From positions 620,001 through 684,000 of the forward strand of contig NZ_CP022961.1 of assembly GCF_002285795.1 (NCBI RefSeq): 64,000 nucleotides of DNA. Reading direction: 5' to 3'. Under the pieces are notes generated by a model. It was not told where the DNA came from. It made no database searches and saw only the letters and a program-made list of their open reading frames with translations. The position numbers and the translations under genes were made by a program. Shown one piece after another: positions 25,706-32,657 of the stretch (the first letter of the stretch is position 1; each line of letters starts with the position of its first letter). Source of the DNA: Plantactinospora sp. KBS50 (GTDB lineage Bacteria; Actinomycetota; Actinomycetes; Mycobacteriales; Micromonosporaceae).

Positions 25706-26609
25706 GCGCGGGCACCGCGGTGCCCGGGTCGCCGGCCGTCGCGGTGCTCGGGTCGCCGGGCGTCCCGATCGGGTAACCGGCGGCCGGCTGCCAGCCCGGC
25801 GGCCGGAACAGGTGGCCGAGTCGCTGCCGCCAGCCGCTGGCCGCCCGCAGGTCCCGCCCGATGGCGACGTACTCGTGGAAGGCGACCCGGATCGGGTTGT
25901 AGGTGCCGATGTTCGTGGTCAGCCCGTACACGCAGCGCTCCCGCTCCGGTGCGAAGGTGCCGAACATCCGGTCCCAGACGATGAGGATGCCGCCGAAGTT
26001 GCGGTCCAGGTAGCTGCCCTGCGAGGCGTGGTGCACCCGGTGGTGCGAGGGCGTGTTCAGCACGGCCTCGACGGCCCGGGGCAACCGGTCGATGCGTTCG
26101 GTGTGGATCCAGAACTGGTACAGCAGGTTCACCGAGCCGAGGAAGGCCAGCACCGCGGGGTGCACCCCGAGCAGGATCAGCGGCAGGTAGAACAGCCACG
26201 AGGTCAGCCCGGTCCACGGCTGGCGCAGCGCGGTCGACAGGTTGAACCGCTGCGAGGAGTGGTGCACGACGTGGCTGGCCCAGAGCACGCGGACGACGTG
26301 GTGGCTGCGGTGCGACCAGTAGTAGCAGAAGTCCTGGCCGAGCAGCAGCAGCGGCCAGATCCACCAGGCGTCCGGCATCCGCGCCGGGGTGAGCGTGTAG
26401 AGCACGGCGTAGGCCGCGGCGATCGGGATCTTCCACAGGATGTCGGCCCCGACGCTGCCCAGTCCCATGGCCAGGCTGGTCGCCGTGTCCGCGCGCCCGT
26501 AGCCGAGTTCGTCGTCGTCCCGGTGCAGCAGGTACGAGATCCGTTCCAGCACGATCAGCAGGAGGAACGCCGGGATCGACCAGGCGATGACGTCCGGTAG
26601 TTCGCGCAT
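25650..26609 (-). CDS. Sterol desaturase / fatty acid hydroxylase family membrane protein
   Basis: 319 residues, ATG 26609 with GGAGGG upstream. The three histidine clusters that bind the di-iron centre are clear: 'HRSHH', 'HVVHHSS', 'HRVHHAS', plus 'FGGILIVWDRMFGT'. Four to five membrane helices lie between. Substrate is likely a long-chain lipid or isoprenoid. The last ~35 residues (Pro/Ala/Thr) are antisense to the SRPBCC gene and come from a 24-bp tandem duplication (25717-25740 and 25741-25764), so the true end may be nearer 25770. An operator-like site lies 16 bases before the start. Confidence 0.87.
   Translation of the reverse strand: MRELPDVIAWSIPAFLLLIVLERISYLLHRDDDELGYGRADTATSLAMGLGSVGADILWKIPIAAAYAVLYTLTPARMPDAWWIWPLLLLGQDFCYYWSHRSHHVVRVLWASHVVHHSSQRFNLSTALRQPWTGLTSWLFYLPLILLGVHPAVLAFLGSVNLLYQFWIHTERIDRLPRAVEAVLNTPSHHRVHHASQGSYLDRNFGGILIVWDRMFGTFAPERERCVYGLTTNIGTYNPIRVAFHEYVAIGRDLRAASGWRQRLGHLFRPPGWQPAAGYPIGTPGDPSTATAGDPGTAVPALTAAAPAPPAAPAAATRR
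25717..25764. repeat. 24-bp tandem duplication
   Basis: Two adjacent copies differ at two of 24 bases (GCGGTGCCCGGGTCGCCGGC and GCGGTGCTCGGGTCGCCGGG begin them). They create the repeated 'GDP' motif in the C-terminal tail of the sterol-desaturase-like protein. Confidence 0.7.
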
Positions 26610-26624
26610 CGCGTCCCTCCGCCC

Positions 26625-26639
26625 TACCCGTCGGTAACC
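26625..26639 (-). promoter_or_regulatory. Operator-like site before the sterol-desaturase-like gene
   Basis: On the minus strand it reads GGTTACCGACGGGTA, matching 14 of 15 bases of the palindrome at 6427-6444. It sits 16-30 bases upstream of the ATG, a position suited to repression. Confidence 0.45.
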
Positions 26640-26737
26640 TCGGACGATAGGCAAGTCTCGTTGCGCTGGCAAGGGCCATGGCCGGGAGCCGGGCGGTGGT
26701 GCGCGGCGGTGTCGGTCCGGTGGCCTACCGTGGTGCT

Positions 26738-27328
26738 GTGACTGATCTGGTGACGGGGGCGGACGGGCTGCCACGCTGTGCGTGGGGAGCCAGCACCCCC
26801 GACTACGCGGCCTATCACGACGGCGAGTGGGGCCGGCCGGTGCGCGACGACGACGGCCTCTACGAGCGGCTCTGCCTGGAGGCGTTCCAGTCCGGGCTCT
26901 CCTGGCTCACCATTCTGCGCAAGCGCGAGGCGTTCCGGCGGGCCTTCGCCGGCTTCCGGATCGAGGCCGTGGCCGGCTTCGGTGACGCGGACGTGCAGCG
27001 GCTGCTCGGCGACGCCGGCATCGTGCGCAACCGGGCCAAGATCGAGGCGGCGATCGCGAACGCCCGCGCGGCGCTCGACCTGCCCGCCGGGCTGACCGAG
27101 TTGCTGTGGGGCTTCGCTCCCGCGGCCCGCTCGACCCGGCCGGCCCGCTTCGCCGAGGTGCCGGCGATCACCCCCGAGTCCACCGCGATGTCCCGGGCGC
27201 TCAAGCGCTCCGGGTTCCGCTTCGTGGGTCCGACCACGGCGTACGCGTTGATGCAGGCGACCGGCATGGTCGATGACCACCTGGTCGGTTGCCACGTCTC
27301 CGCTGCCGTCCGGGCGGTGCCGGCGTGA
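26738..27328 (+). CDS. tag: DNA-3-methyladenine glycosylase I
   Basis: 196 residues, GTG 26738. All Tag hallmarks are present: 'RCAWG' and 'YHDGEWGRP' at the start, 'LCLEAFQSGLSWLTILRKREAFRRAF', 'IVRNRAKIEAAIANA', and 'GMVDDHLVGCH' at the end. By analogy with E. coli Tag, the zinc ligands are the Cys of 'RCAWG', the His of 'YHDG', and His and Cys of 'HLVGC'. It excises 3-methyladenine from alkylated DNA. The stop overlaps the GTG of the next gene (GTGA), so the two are co-translated. Confidence 0.95.
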   Translation: MTDLVTGADGLPRCAWGASTPDYAAYHDGEWGRPVRDDDGLYERLCLEAFQSGLSWLTILRKREAFRRAFAGFRIEAVAGFGDADVQRLLGDAGIVRNRAKIEAAIANARAALDLPAGLTELLWGFAPAARSTRPARFAEVPAITPESTAMSRALKRSGFRFVGPTTAYALMQATGMVDDHLVGCHVSAAVRAVPA

Positions 27329-27918
27329 GCGACCGCAGGAGTGCCTGGGCGGTGGTGATCCCGGCCGAGCGGTTCGAGGCCGAGCGGCTGGTGCAGCACG
27401 ACGTGCTGGAGCTGGCCGGTCTGACCGACCGGGCCGGGCCACGCTCCGGTGACGACGTTCTGGTGGTCCGGGACGAGCAGACGCCGCTCGTGGTGGCCGT
27501 GGGCCGGGTCAGCCCGGCCGGCGGGGTGCCGGGACACGACCCGGACGACCCGGACGACCCGGTGGCCGGCAACGGCGGCCCGCTGGTGGTCTCCTACCTG
27601 CGCCGCGCCTTGGACCGGCCGGTGCCGGCGGCCGACCTCGCGCTGCGGGGACCGGTGACGCCGATCCCCGGTGAGACCTTCCGCCGCTGGTCGGGCCGGG
27701 TGGCGGCGCCCGGCACCCGGCGGAGCTGGCTGGTCAGCGTCGACCTGCCGATCGAGGCCAGCTCGGCGGCGGAGGCGGCCCGGGTCTTCTGGTCGTACGT
27801 CCTGGAACTCGGCCCGCGGGAGCTGCCGGCGTTCGTCTCGCCGGCCCGCAACGAGCTGGCCATGCAGGCGTTCGTGCTCGGCGCCGAGGCCAACCAGGAT
27901 CCGGAGGAGGACGACTAG
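27325..27918 (+). CDS. Hypothetical protein co-translated with tag
   Basis: 197 residues, GTG 27325 within the tag stop codon. Begins 'SDRRSAWAVVIPAERFEAERLVQHDVLELAG' and includes 'LVVSYLRRALDRPVPA', 'SWLVSVDLPIEASSAAEAARVFWSYVLELGPRELPAFVSP' and an acidic end. It looks like a soluble alpha/beta protein, possibly of the widespread actinobacterial family with a conserved 'FW.YV..LGP.ELP.FV.P' segment, but I cannot name it. The downstream gene is convergent and abuts directly: the two stop codons occupy 27916-27918 and 27919-27921. Confidence 0.8.
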   Translation: MSDRRSAWAVVIPAERFEAERLVQHDVLELAGLTDRAGPRSGDDVLVVRDEQTPLVVAVGRVSPAGGVPGHDPDDPDDPVAGNGGPLVVSYLRRALDRPVPAADLALRGPVTPIPGETFRRWSGRVAAPGTRRSWLVSVDLPIEASSAAEAARVFWSYVLELGPRELPAFVSPARNELAMQAFVLGAEANQDPEEDD

Positions 27919-29151
27919 CTAGCGCAGCGTGCCGTCCAGCCGGCCGCGCCAGCCGTTCAGCACCGGCGCCGGGTCGCTGTCCAACACCCGCTCCAGCAGC
28001 GTGGCGTAGACGTCGCGGAAGTCGGTGGTGAACTTCAGGTCGCCGTCGTCCAGGTCGGTGAGGCTGGGCTGCTCGCCGTACAGGCCGCCGCGCACCCCGG
28101 CGCCGAGCAGGAAGACGTCCGAGGCCGTGCCGTGGTCGGTGCCGTCCGAGGCGTTGGCCCGGACCCGCCGGCCGAACTCGGAGTAGACCGCCACCGCGAC
28201 CTTGCGGCCGGCGTCGGTCCGGTTCATCCGGTCGACGAACCGGATCAGCGCCCGGTCGAGCATGCCCAGCAGCACGGCCTGGAGCTGCTTCTCGTCAGCG
28301 TGGGTGTCGAAGCCGCCCAGCGAGACCGAGAACACCCGGGTGGAGACGCCGGCCTCGACGCACTGCGCCACCAGGTCCAGTTGCGCGTCCAGCGGGGTGT
28401 GACCGCCGCCGGTCGCGGTCGCCGAGTCCGCGCCGTCGTCTGCGTCGGCCGAGCCGGCTCCGTCGCGTACCGCCGAGATCATGGCCGAGACCGCGCGCAG
28501 GTCGGCGAAGCAGGCGGCGGCGCGGGCCTGCGCCGGCGGCTCGTCGGCGGGTGCCGCGAAGGCGGCGAGGGTCCGGTCGGGCAGCCCGGCGGCCCGGCGG
28601 TCGGCGACCGGTACGGCCGCACCCGCGCTGCGGGCACCGGCCAGCAGCGGCGGCAGCGCCGGTTCGAACGACACGGCCAGCCGGGGGTCGGCGCCGGCGC
28701 CGTCGAGCCACCGGCCCAGCCAGCCGGTGTTGCCCGGCCGGTCCGGTTCGGCGGTCTGCCAGATGTCCATGGACCGGAAGTGGCTGCGGTCCGGCCGGGG
28801 ATAGCCGACCCCGCGGACCACCGCCAGCCGGTCCTGCGTCCACAGCTGGTGCAGGCCGCCGAGGGCGGGGTTGAGCCCGAGCCCGCCGTCCAGCGGCTTG
28901 ACCTGCTCGGCCGGGTACGCCATGTCGCCCCGCGCGTCGTGGTAGGCGGGATCGGCGTACGGGATGACCGTGTTCAGCCCGTCGTTGCCGCCGTAGAGGG
29001 TCAGCAGGACCAGCGTGCGGGCCTCCGGGTCGCGGTCACCGGCGGTGTCCAGCAGGTCGGAGAGCGCGTACGTCGTTCCGCCCGCGGCGAGCGCGGCCGC
29101 GCCGACCACGCCGCTGCCGATCAGGAACCTGCGTCGGGTGAGGAGATCCAT
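27919..29151 (-). CDS. DUF1501 family protein with Tat signal
   Basis: 410 residues, ATG 29151 after GGAGG. A twin-arginine signal ('LTRRRFLIGSGVVGAAALAAG') heads the sulfatase-like DUF1501 domain: 'LVLLTLYGGNDGLNTVIPY', 'HFRSMDIWQTAEPD', 'VFSVSLGGFDTHADEKQ', 'VAVYSEFGRRVRANASDGTDHGTASDVFLLG'. The metal-binding D/H residues of alkaline-phosphatase superfamily members are recognisable in 'GGFDTH' and 'TDHGTA'. Reaction unknown. It lies 11 bases after its DUF1800 partner, an arrangement seen in many phyla, so the two probably act together outside the membrane. Confidence 0.88.
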   Translation of the reverse strand: MDLLTRRRFLIGSGVVGAAALAAGGTTYALSDLLDTAGDRDPEARTLVLLTLYGGNDGLNTVIPYADPAYHDARGDMAYPAEQVKPLDGGLGLNPALGGLHQLWTQDRLAVVRGVGYPRPDRSHFRSMDIWQTAEPDRPGNTGWLGRWLDGAGADPRLAVSFEPALPPLLAGARSAGAAVPVADRRAAGLPDRTLAAFAAPADEPPAQARAAACFADLRAVSAMISAVRDGAGSADADDGADSATATGGGHTPLDAQLDLVAQCVEAGVSTRVFSVSLGGFDTHADEKQLQAVLLGMLDRALIRFVDRMNRTDAGRKVAVAVYSEFGRRVRANASDGTDHGTASDVFLLGAGVRGGLYGEQPSLTDLDDGDLKFTTDFRDVYATLLERVLDSDPAPVLNGWRGRLDGTLR

Positions 29152-29162
29152 GCCGCCTCCGT

Positions 29163-30455
29163 TCAACTCACCGTGTACTCGGGACTGACCAGCGCCGCCG
29201 CGACCAGCCGGCGCGGATCGCCGGCCAGCGGCGTGAGCGCGGCCCGGCTGCGCGGCGTCCAGGCGTCGACCACGAGCAGCCGGGCCAGCGCGTCGAGCCG
29301 GCCCGGTGCGGGCGCCGCCGCGAGTCCCTGGCGGACCGCCGGTGCCATCTGGTTGGCGAACAGCTGGGCCAGCCGCATCCGGGCCTGCAGGGCGCCGGTG
29401 GTCAGCCAGGCCGTCCCCGCCGGCCAGCCGCCGACGCTGGGCGGTCGCAGCGGCACCTGGTCCAACCCGTCCAGGCCGGCGACGAGCTGCCGGCGCTGCT
29501 GGTCGGACAGGGCCGAGGGGCGGATGCCGAGCTGCCGCATCGCGCCCACGGCCCACTCGACGGGCTGTTTGACCAGTTGGCTCGCCGTACCGCTGAACTG
29601 GCCGGCGGTCAGCACCTCCCGCAGCGTTGCGGTGACGTCCGGCCGGACCGGCAGGTCCGGCGCCGGGCCGCCGCAGAACCGGAACCACAGCCGGTCGGCC
29701 ACGAAGGCGGCCGACTCCGGCCGGTCGGCCAGCAGCCGGGCGTACGCCTCGGCGTCGAAGGCCGCGGTCCGGCCCAGGATGGTCTTCGGGCCCGGGTCGT
29801 GCCGGCGCCGGTCGAAGTGGGCGGTGCCGGTACGCCGGTCGACCGTCCAGCCGGTGAGCGCGCGGGCGCCGGCCTTGACGTCGGCCTCCGTGTAGTGGCC
29901 GATGCCGAGCGTGAACAGCTCCATCAGCTCCCGGGCGAGGTTCTCGTTCGGTGCCCGGCGGGTGTTCTTCTGCCCGTCCAACCAGACGATCAGGGCGGGG
30001 TCGCGGACCATCGCCGTCACCAGGTCGCCGAACGGGCCGTCCCCGTACCGGCGCAGGGTCGCCAGCTGACCGAGCATGAGCTGGGCGGAGCGGACCTTCT
30101 TGACGCTGGTGGCCCAGTGGCCGTGCCAGAAGAACAGCAGCTTCTCGGCGAGCTGGTGGTCGGCCGCCACCATCCGGTCCAGCCACCACTCGATGACCTG
30201 CCGGACCTGGACGGCCCGCTGCTGGTTCGCCTTCTGCCGCTGCTCGCGGTCCGGTTTGGCGCCCAGGCCCGCGGCCGGGTCCGGGCCGAGCCGCGGCGGC
30301 GGGGTGGCGGTCGCGCCGGCGTCCGGGCCGGTCGGCCGGAGCAGCCGGTCCAGGGTGGCGTCGACGCCGACCCGGACGGCCGCGTCCACCTCGGCGGCGG
30401 TCGGCCCGAAGGTGGCCCGGCGCAGCAGGTGCGCGACGGTGTCCCGATTGGCCAT
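29163..30455 (-). CDS. DUF1800 family protein
   Basis: 430 residues, ATG 30455. It begins 'VAHLLRRATFGPTAAEVDAA', the family opening, followed by 'EWWLDRMVAADHQLAEKLLFFWHGHWATSV', 'NLARELMELFTLGIGHYTEADVKAGARALTGW' and 'FDRRRHDPGPKTILG'. No clear signal peptide, so it may be exported with the Tat-tagged DUF1501 partner or remain inside. Helical, no known catalytic residues. First gene of the two-gene operon; the promoter must lie in the 105-base gap 30456-30560, which also contains the end of the enoyl-CoA hydratase transcript. Confidence 0.87.
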   Translation of the reverse strand: MANRDTVAHLLRRATFGPTAAEVDAAVRVGVDATLDRLLRPTGPDAGATATPPPRLGPDPAAGLGAKPDREQRQKANQQRAVQVRQVIEWWLDRMVAADHQLAEKLLFFWHGHWATSVKKVRSAQLMLGQLATLRRYGDGPFGDLVTAMVRDPALIVWLDGQKNTRRAPNENLARELMELFTLGIGHYTEADVKAGARALTGWTVDRRTGTAHFDRRRHDPGPKTILGRTAAFDAEAYARLLADRPESAAFVADRLWFRFCGGPAPDLPVRPDVTATLREVLTAGQFSGTASQLVKQPVEWAVGAMRQLGIRPSALSDQQRRQLVAGLDGLDQVPLRPPSVGGWPAGTAWLTTGALQARMRLAQLFANQMAPAVRQGLAAAPAPGRLDALARLLVVDAWTPRSRAALTPLAGDPRRLVAAALVSPEYTVS

Positions 30456-30560
30456 GCCCGCAACGCTACGACCCTGATGTACGGATCGGGTAAGCGCGAT
30501 GTCCGGGTCCCGTCCGGGGCGGTGCCCCTCGTCCCGGGCGCGGCCCGTCCCGGGTACGGG

Positions 30561-31352
30561 TCAGCGGCCCTCGAACTGCGGCTTCTGTTTGCCGACGAAG
30601 GCGGCCGTGGCGGCGCGGTGGTCGCTGGTCGCCCCGCAGATGGTCTGCGCCTGTGCCTCGGCGGCCAGCGCCGCGGAGAGCGTGCCGGCGTCGCCCACCG
30701 AGAGCTGCCGCTTGATCGCCCCGTAGGCGACGGTCGGGCCTTCCGCGAGCCGGGCGGCCAGTTCCTGCGCCACCGGCAGCACCTGTTCGTCGTCGTCGAC
30801 AAGCCGGGTGAGCAGACCCAGCCGGTGCGCCTCGGCGGCGCGTACCGGCTCGGCCAGCATCAACAGCTCGACGGCCTTGGCGTGGCCGACCAGCCGGGGC
30901 AGCGACCAGGACACGCCGGTGTCGCCGGCCAGCCCGACCCGGGCGAAGGCCATCAGGAAGCTGGTGCTCGGGCCGCCGACGCGGAAGTCGGCGAGGAAGG
31001 CGAGCGAGGCGCCCGCGCCGGCGGCCATCCCGCGGACCGCCGCCACCACCGGCTTGGGTAGATCGCCCAGCAGGGCGGCGATGGGGTTGTAGTGCTGCCG
31101 GACGGTCTCCAGCGGGTCGCCGGTGCCCGACTCCAGGGTGGCGGTGTGTTCCCGCAGGTCCTGTCCGGCGCTGAAGCCCGTACCGGCGCCGGTGAGCACC
31201 ACGGCCCGGCAGCTGCGGTCCTGCTCCAGCTCGGCGAGGGTGTCGCGGAGTGCCTCCTTGAGCTGGATGTCGAGGGAGTTCAGCGCCTCCGGGCGGTTGA
31301 GGGTCAGCGTGACCACGGCATCGGTGCGGTCGACGAGCAGCGGGTCGGTCAC
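30561..31352 (-). CDS. Enoyl-CoA hydratase/isomerase (PaaG-like)
   Basis: 263 residues, GTG 31352, overlapping the paaX-like stop by four bases. Crotonase fold: 'VTLTLNRPEALNSLD', oxyanion-hole 'SAGQDLREH' and 'GMAAGAGASLAFLADFRV', then 'FARVGLAGDTGVSWSLPRLVG', a loop that resembles PaaG (2-(1,2-epoxy-1,2-dihydrophenyl)acetyl-CoA isomerase). The D in 'AGDTG' occupies the PaaG position. It is coupled to a PaaX regulator but no other phenylacetate genes are in the window. Function could be phenylacetate-related isomerisation or general beta-oxidation. Confidence 0.85.
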   Translation of the reverse strand: MTDPLLVDRTDAVVTLTLNRPEALNSLDIQLKEALRDTLAELEQDRSCRAVVLTGAGTGFSAGQDLREHTATLESGTGDPLETVRQHYNPIAALLGDLPKPVVAAVRGMAAGAGASLAFLADFRVGGPSTSFLMAFARVGLAGDTGVSWSLPRLVGHAKAVELLMLAEPVRAAEAHRLGLLTRLVDDDEQVLPVAQELAARLAEGPTVAYGAIKRQLSVGDAGTLSAALAAEAQAQTICGATSDHRAATAAFVGKQKPQFEGR

Positions 31353-32209
31353 TGGCGGGGGCCCTTCGGTCGGATTGTCCGGGCGCTGGCCTTCCGGCCC
31401 CGGCCGACGGCCGCGGAGGGGGCGTTGCCGAGGCAGTGGTCCACGAACCGGTCGGCGGCCGGCCGGAGCCGGCTGGCGTGCCGGTCGAAGAAGGTGGCCG
31501 CGCTGGTGCCCGGCCACCGGTCCGGAAGCAGCGCCGGGGGTAGTTGCGGATCGCGGAACAGGAACGTACGCCAGGCGTGCACCAGCCGGAACCGGGCGGC
31601 GTACGCGTCCTCGTCGCTGCTGCGGGCCGTGACGGCGGTGACCAGCGGTCGCTGTTCGGCCACGAACCGCTGGTACGCCTCGCCGATCTCGGTCAGGTCC
31701 CAGGCGCGGCGGACCACCCCGACCGCGCCCGGCGTGCCGGCGGCGTGGATGGAGGTGAACCGCTCGAAGCGGACGCCGGCCTCGCCCAGCAGCCCGTCGA
31801 TGTCCTCACCCGGGCGGGTGGCCACCCAGGTGCGTTCGTCGAGCATGCCGTAGCCGTGGAAGCTGAGGTTGGCGCCCAGCCGCTGCCGGTCCCGCCGGTT
31901 GGTCGGACCGTCGAGCACGAGCAGGTCGAACCGCCCGTCCCAGCCGCTGCGTCCGGTCCGGTAGATCCGGGAAGCCGCCTCGTCCAGCCGGCGTGCGGCC
32001 TTTGGGGTGATCGAGTATCCCGGGCCGCTGGACAGCCGCAACGGGTGCAGCCAGCCCTGGCGAACCATCCGGGACACCGCTGTGCGGACCGCGGGTGCCG
32101 CGATGCCGAGCGGAGTCAGTAGTCTGACCAGGGCGGCCACCGGCGCGCGCCCACCGCGCGGGCGCAGGTAGTCCCCGTAGAGGTCGAAGAGAGCCGACCG
32201 TGCCTGCAT
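31349..32209 (-). CDS. paaX: PaaX family transcriptional regulator
   Basis: 286 residues, ATG 32209, chosen because 'ARSALFDLYGDYLRPRGGRAPVAALVRLLTPLGI' is the family beginning. Winged HTH: 'APAVRTAVSRMVRQGWLHPLRLSSGPGYSITPKAARRLDEA'. The middle domain 'WDGRFDLLVLDGPTNRRDRQRLGANLSFHGYGMLDERTWVA' and C-terminal helical domain are complete. PaaX represses phenylacetate catabolic genes and responds to phenylacetyl-CoA. Here it precedes and overlaps a PaaG-like gene, so it probably controls its own operon. A hyphenated inverted repeat is upstream. Confidence 0.88.
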   Translation of the reverse strand: MQARSALFDLYGDYLRPRGGRAPVAALVRLLTPLGIAAPAVRTAVSRMVRQGWLHPLRLSSGPGYSITPKAARRLDEAASRIYRTGRSGWDGRFDLLVLDGPTNRRDRQRLGANLSFHGYGMLDERTWVATRPGEDIDGLLGEAGVRFERFTSIHAAGTPGAVGVVRRAWDLTEIGEAYQRFVAEQRPLVTAVTARSSDEDAYAARFRLVHAWRTFLFRDPQLPPALLPDRWPGTSAATFFDRHASRLRPAADRFVDHCLGNAPSAAVGRGRKASARTIRPKGPRQ

Positions 32210-32221
32210 GACCGCACATTG

Positions 32222-32256
32222 TGACAGTGATTTGCGATATATGCTAGACGCTGTCA
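32222..32256 (-). promoter_or_regulatory. Candidate PaaX operator / promoter
   Basis: TGACAG (32222-32227) and CTGTCA (32251-32256) are reverse complements separated by 23 bases. The core GATTTGCGATATATGCTAG is AT-rich for this genome and could hold the -10 element. Lies 13 bases before the paaX ATG. Similar T/A-rich sites with a GATTTGCG-like core are known for PaaX, but I am matching from memory. Confidence 0.4.
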
Positions 32257-32398
32257 TATCAAGACTGGCTCGGTTTGGGTCCGGCGGTGTTCATCAGGGA
32301 AAATCGTTGCTCGACGCCGCGGGTTCCCCGTGGCAGTGCTGGCGAAGTGGCTGTGGGGCAACCCACGGACCCCTGATGAAGGTCTGAGGGGAGACGAC

Positions 32399-32566
32399 AT
32401 GGCGGCGATGAAGCCGCGGACGGGCGACGGTCCGCTGGAGGTCACCAAGGAGGGCCGGGGCATCGTCATGCGGGTGCCGCTGGAGGGTGGCGGCCGGCTC
32501 GTCGTTGAGATGACACCTGATGAGGCCAACGCGCTCGGCGACGCGCTGAAGGCCGCCGTCGGCTGA
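32399..32566 (+). CDS. DUF3117 protein
   Basis: 55 residues, ATG 32399 after GGGGAG. The whole protein 'MAAMKPRTGDGPLEVTKEGR...MTPDEANALGDALKAAVG' is the highly conserved actinobacterial DUF3117 family. Small soluble protein with no known role; often near an aminopeptidase or glycogen genes. It is followed at once by a terminator, so it is monocistronic. The upstream frame extension to 32330 has no ribosome site. Confidence 0.93.
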   Translation: MAAMKPRTGDGPLEVTKEGRGIVMRVPLEGGGRLVVEMTPDEANALGDALKAAVG

Positions 32567-32576
32567 TTGAATGTCG

Positions 32577-32608
32577 AACGGTCCGGCCGCGGCAGCGGTC
32601 GGGCCGTT
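32577..32608 (+). terminator. Terminator between DUF3117 and pepA
   Basis: AACGGTCCGGCCGC (32577-32590) pairs with GCGGTCGGGCCGTT (32595-32608) through a GGCA loop, 12 canonical pairs plus two G-U. It starts ten bases after the DUF3117 stop. Its position rules out the upstream ATG at 32571 as the aminopeptidase start. Confidence 0.8.
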
Positions 32609-32657
32609 CGCCGTCGGCGGGGTGACCCGCCGTTTTCTCGTTGCGGAGGTATCCCGG

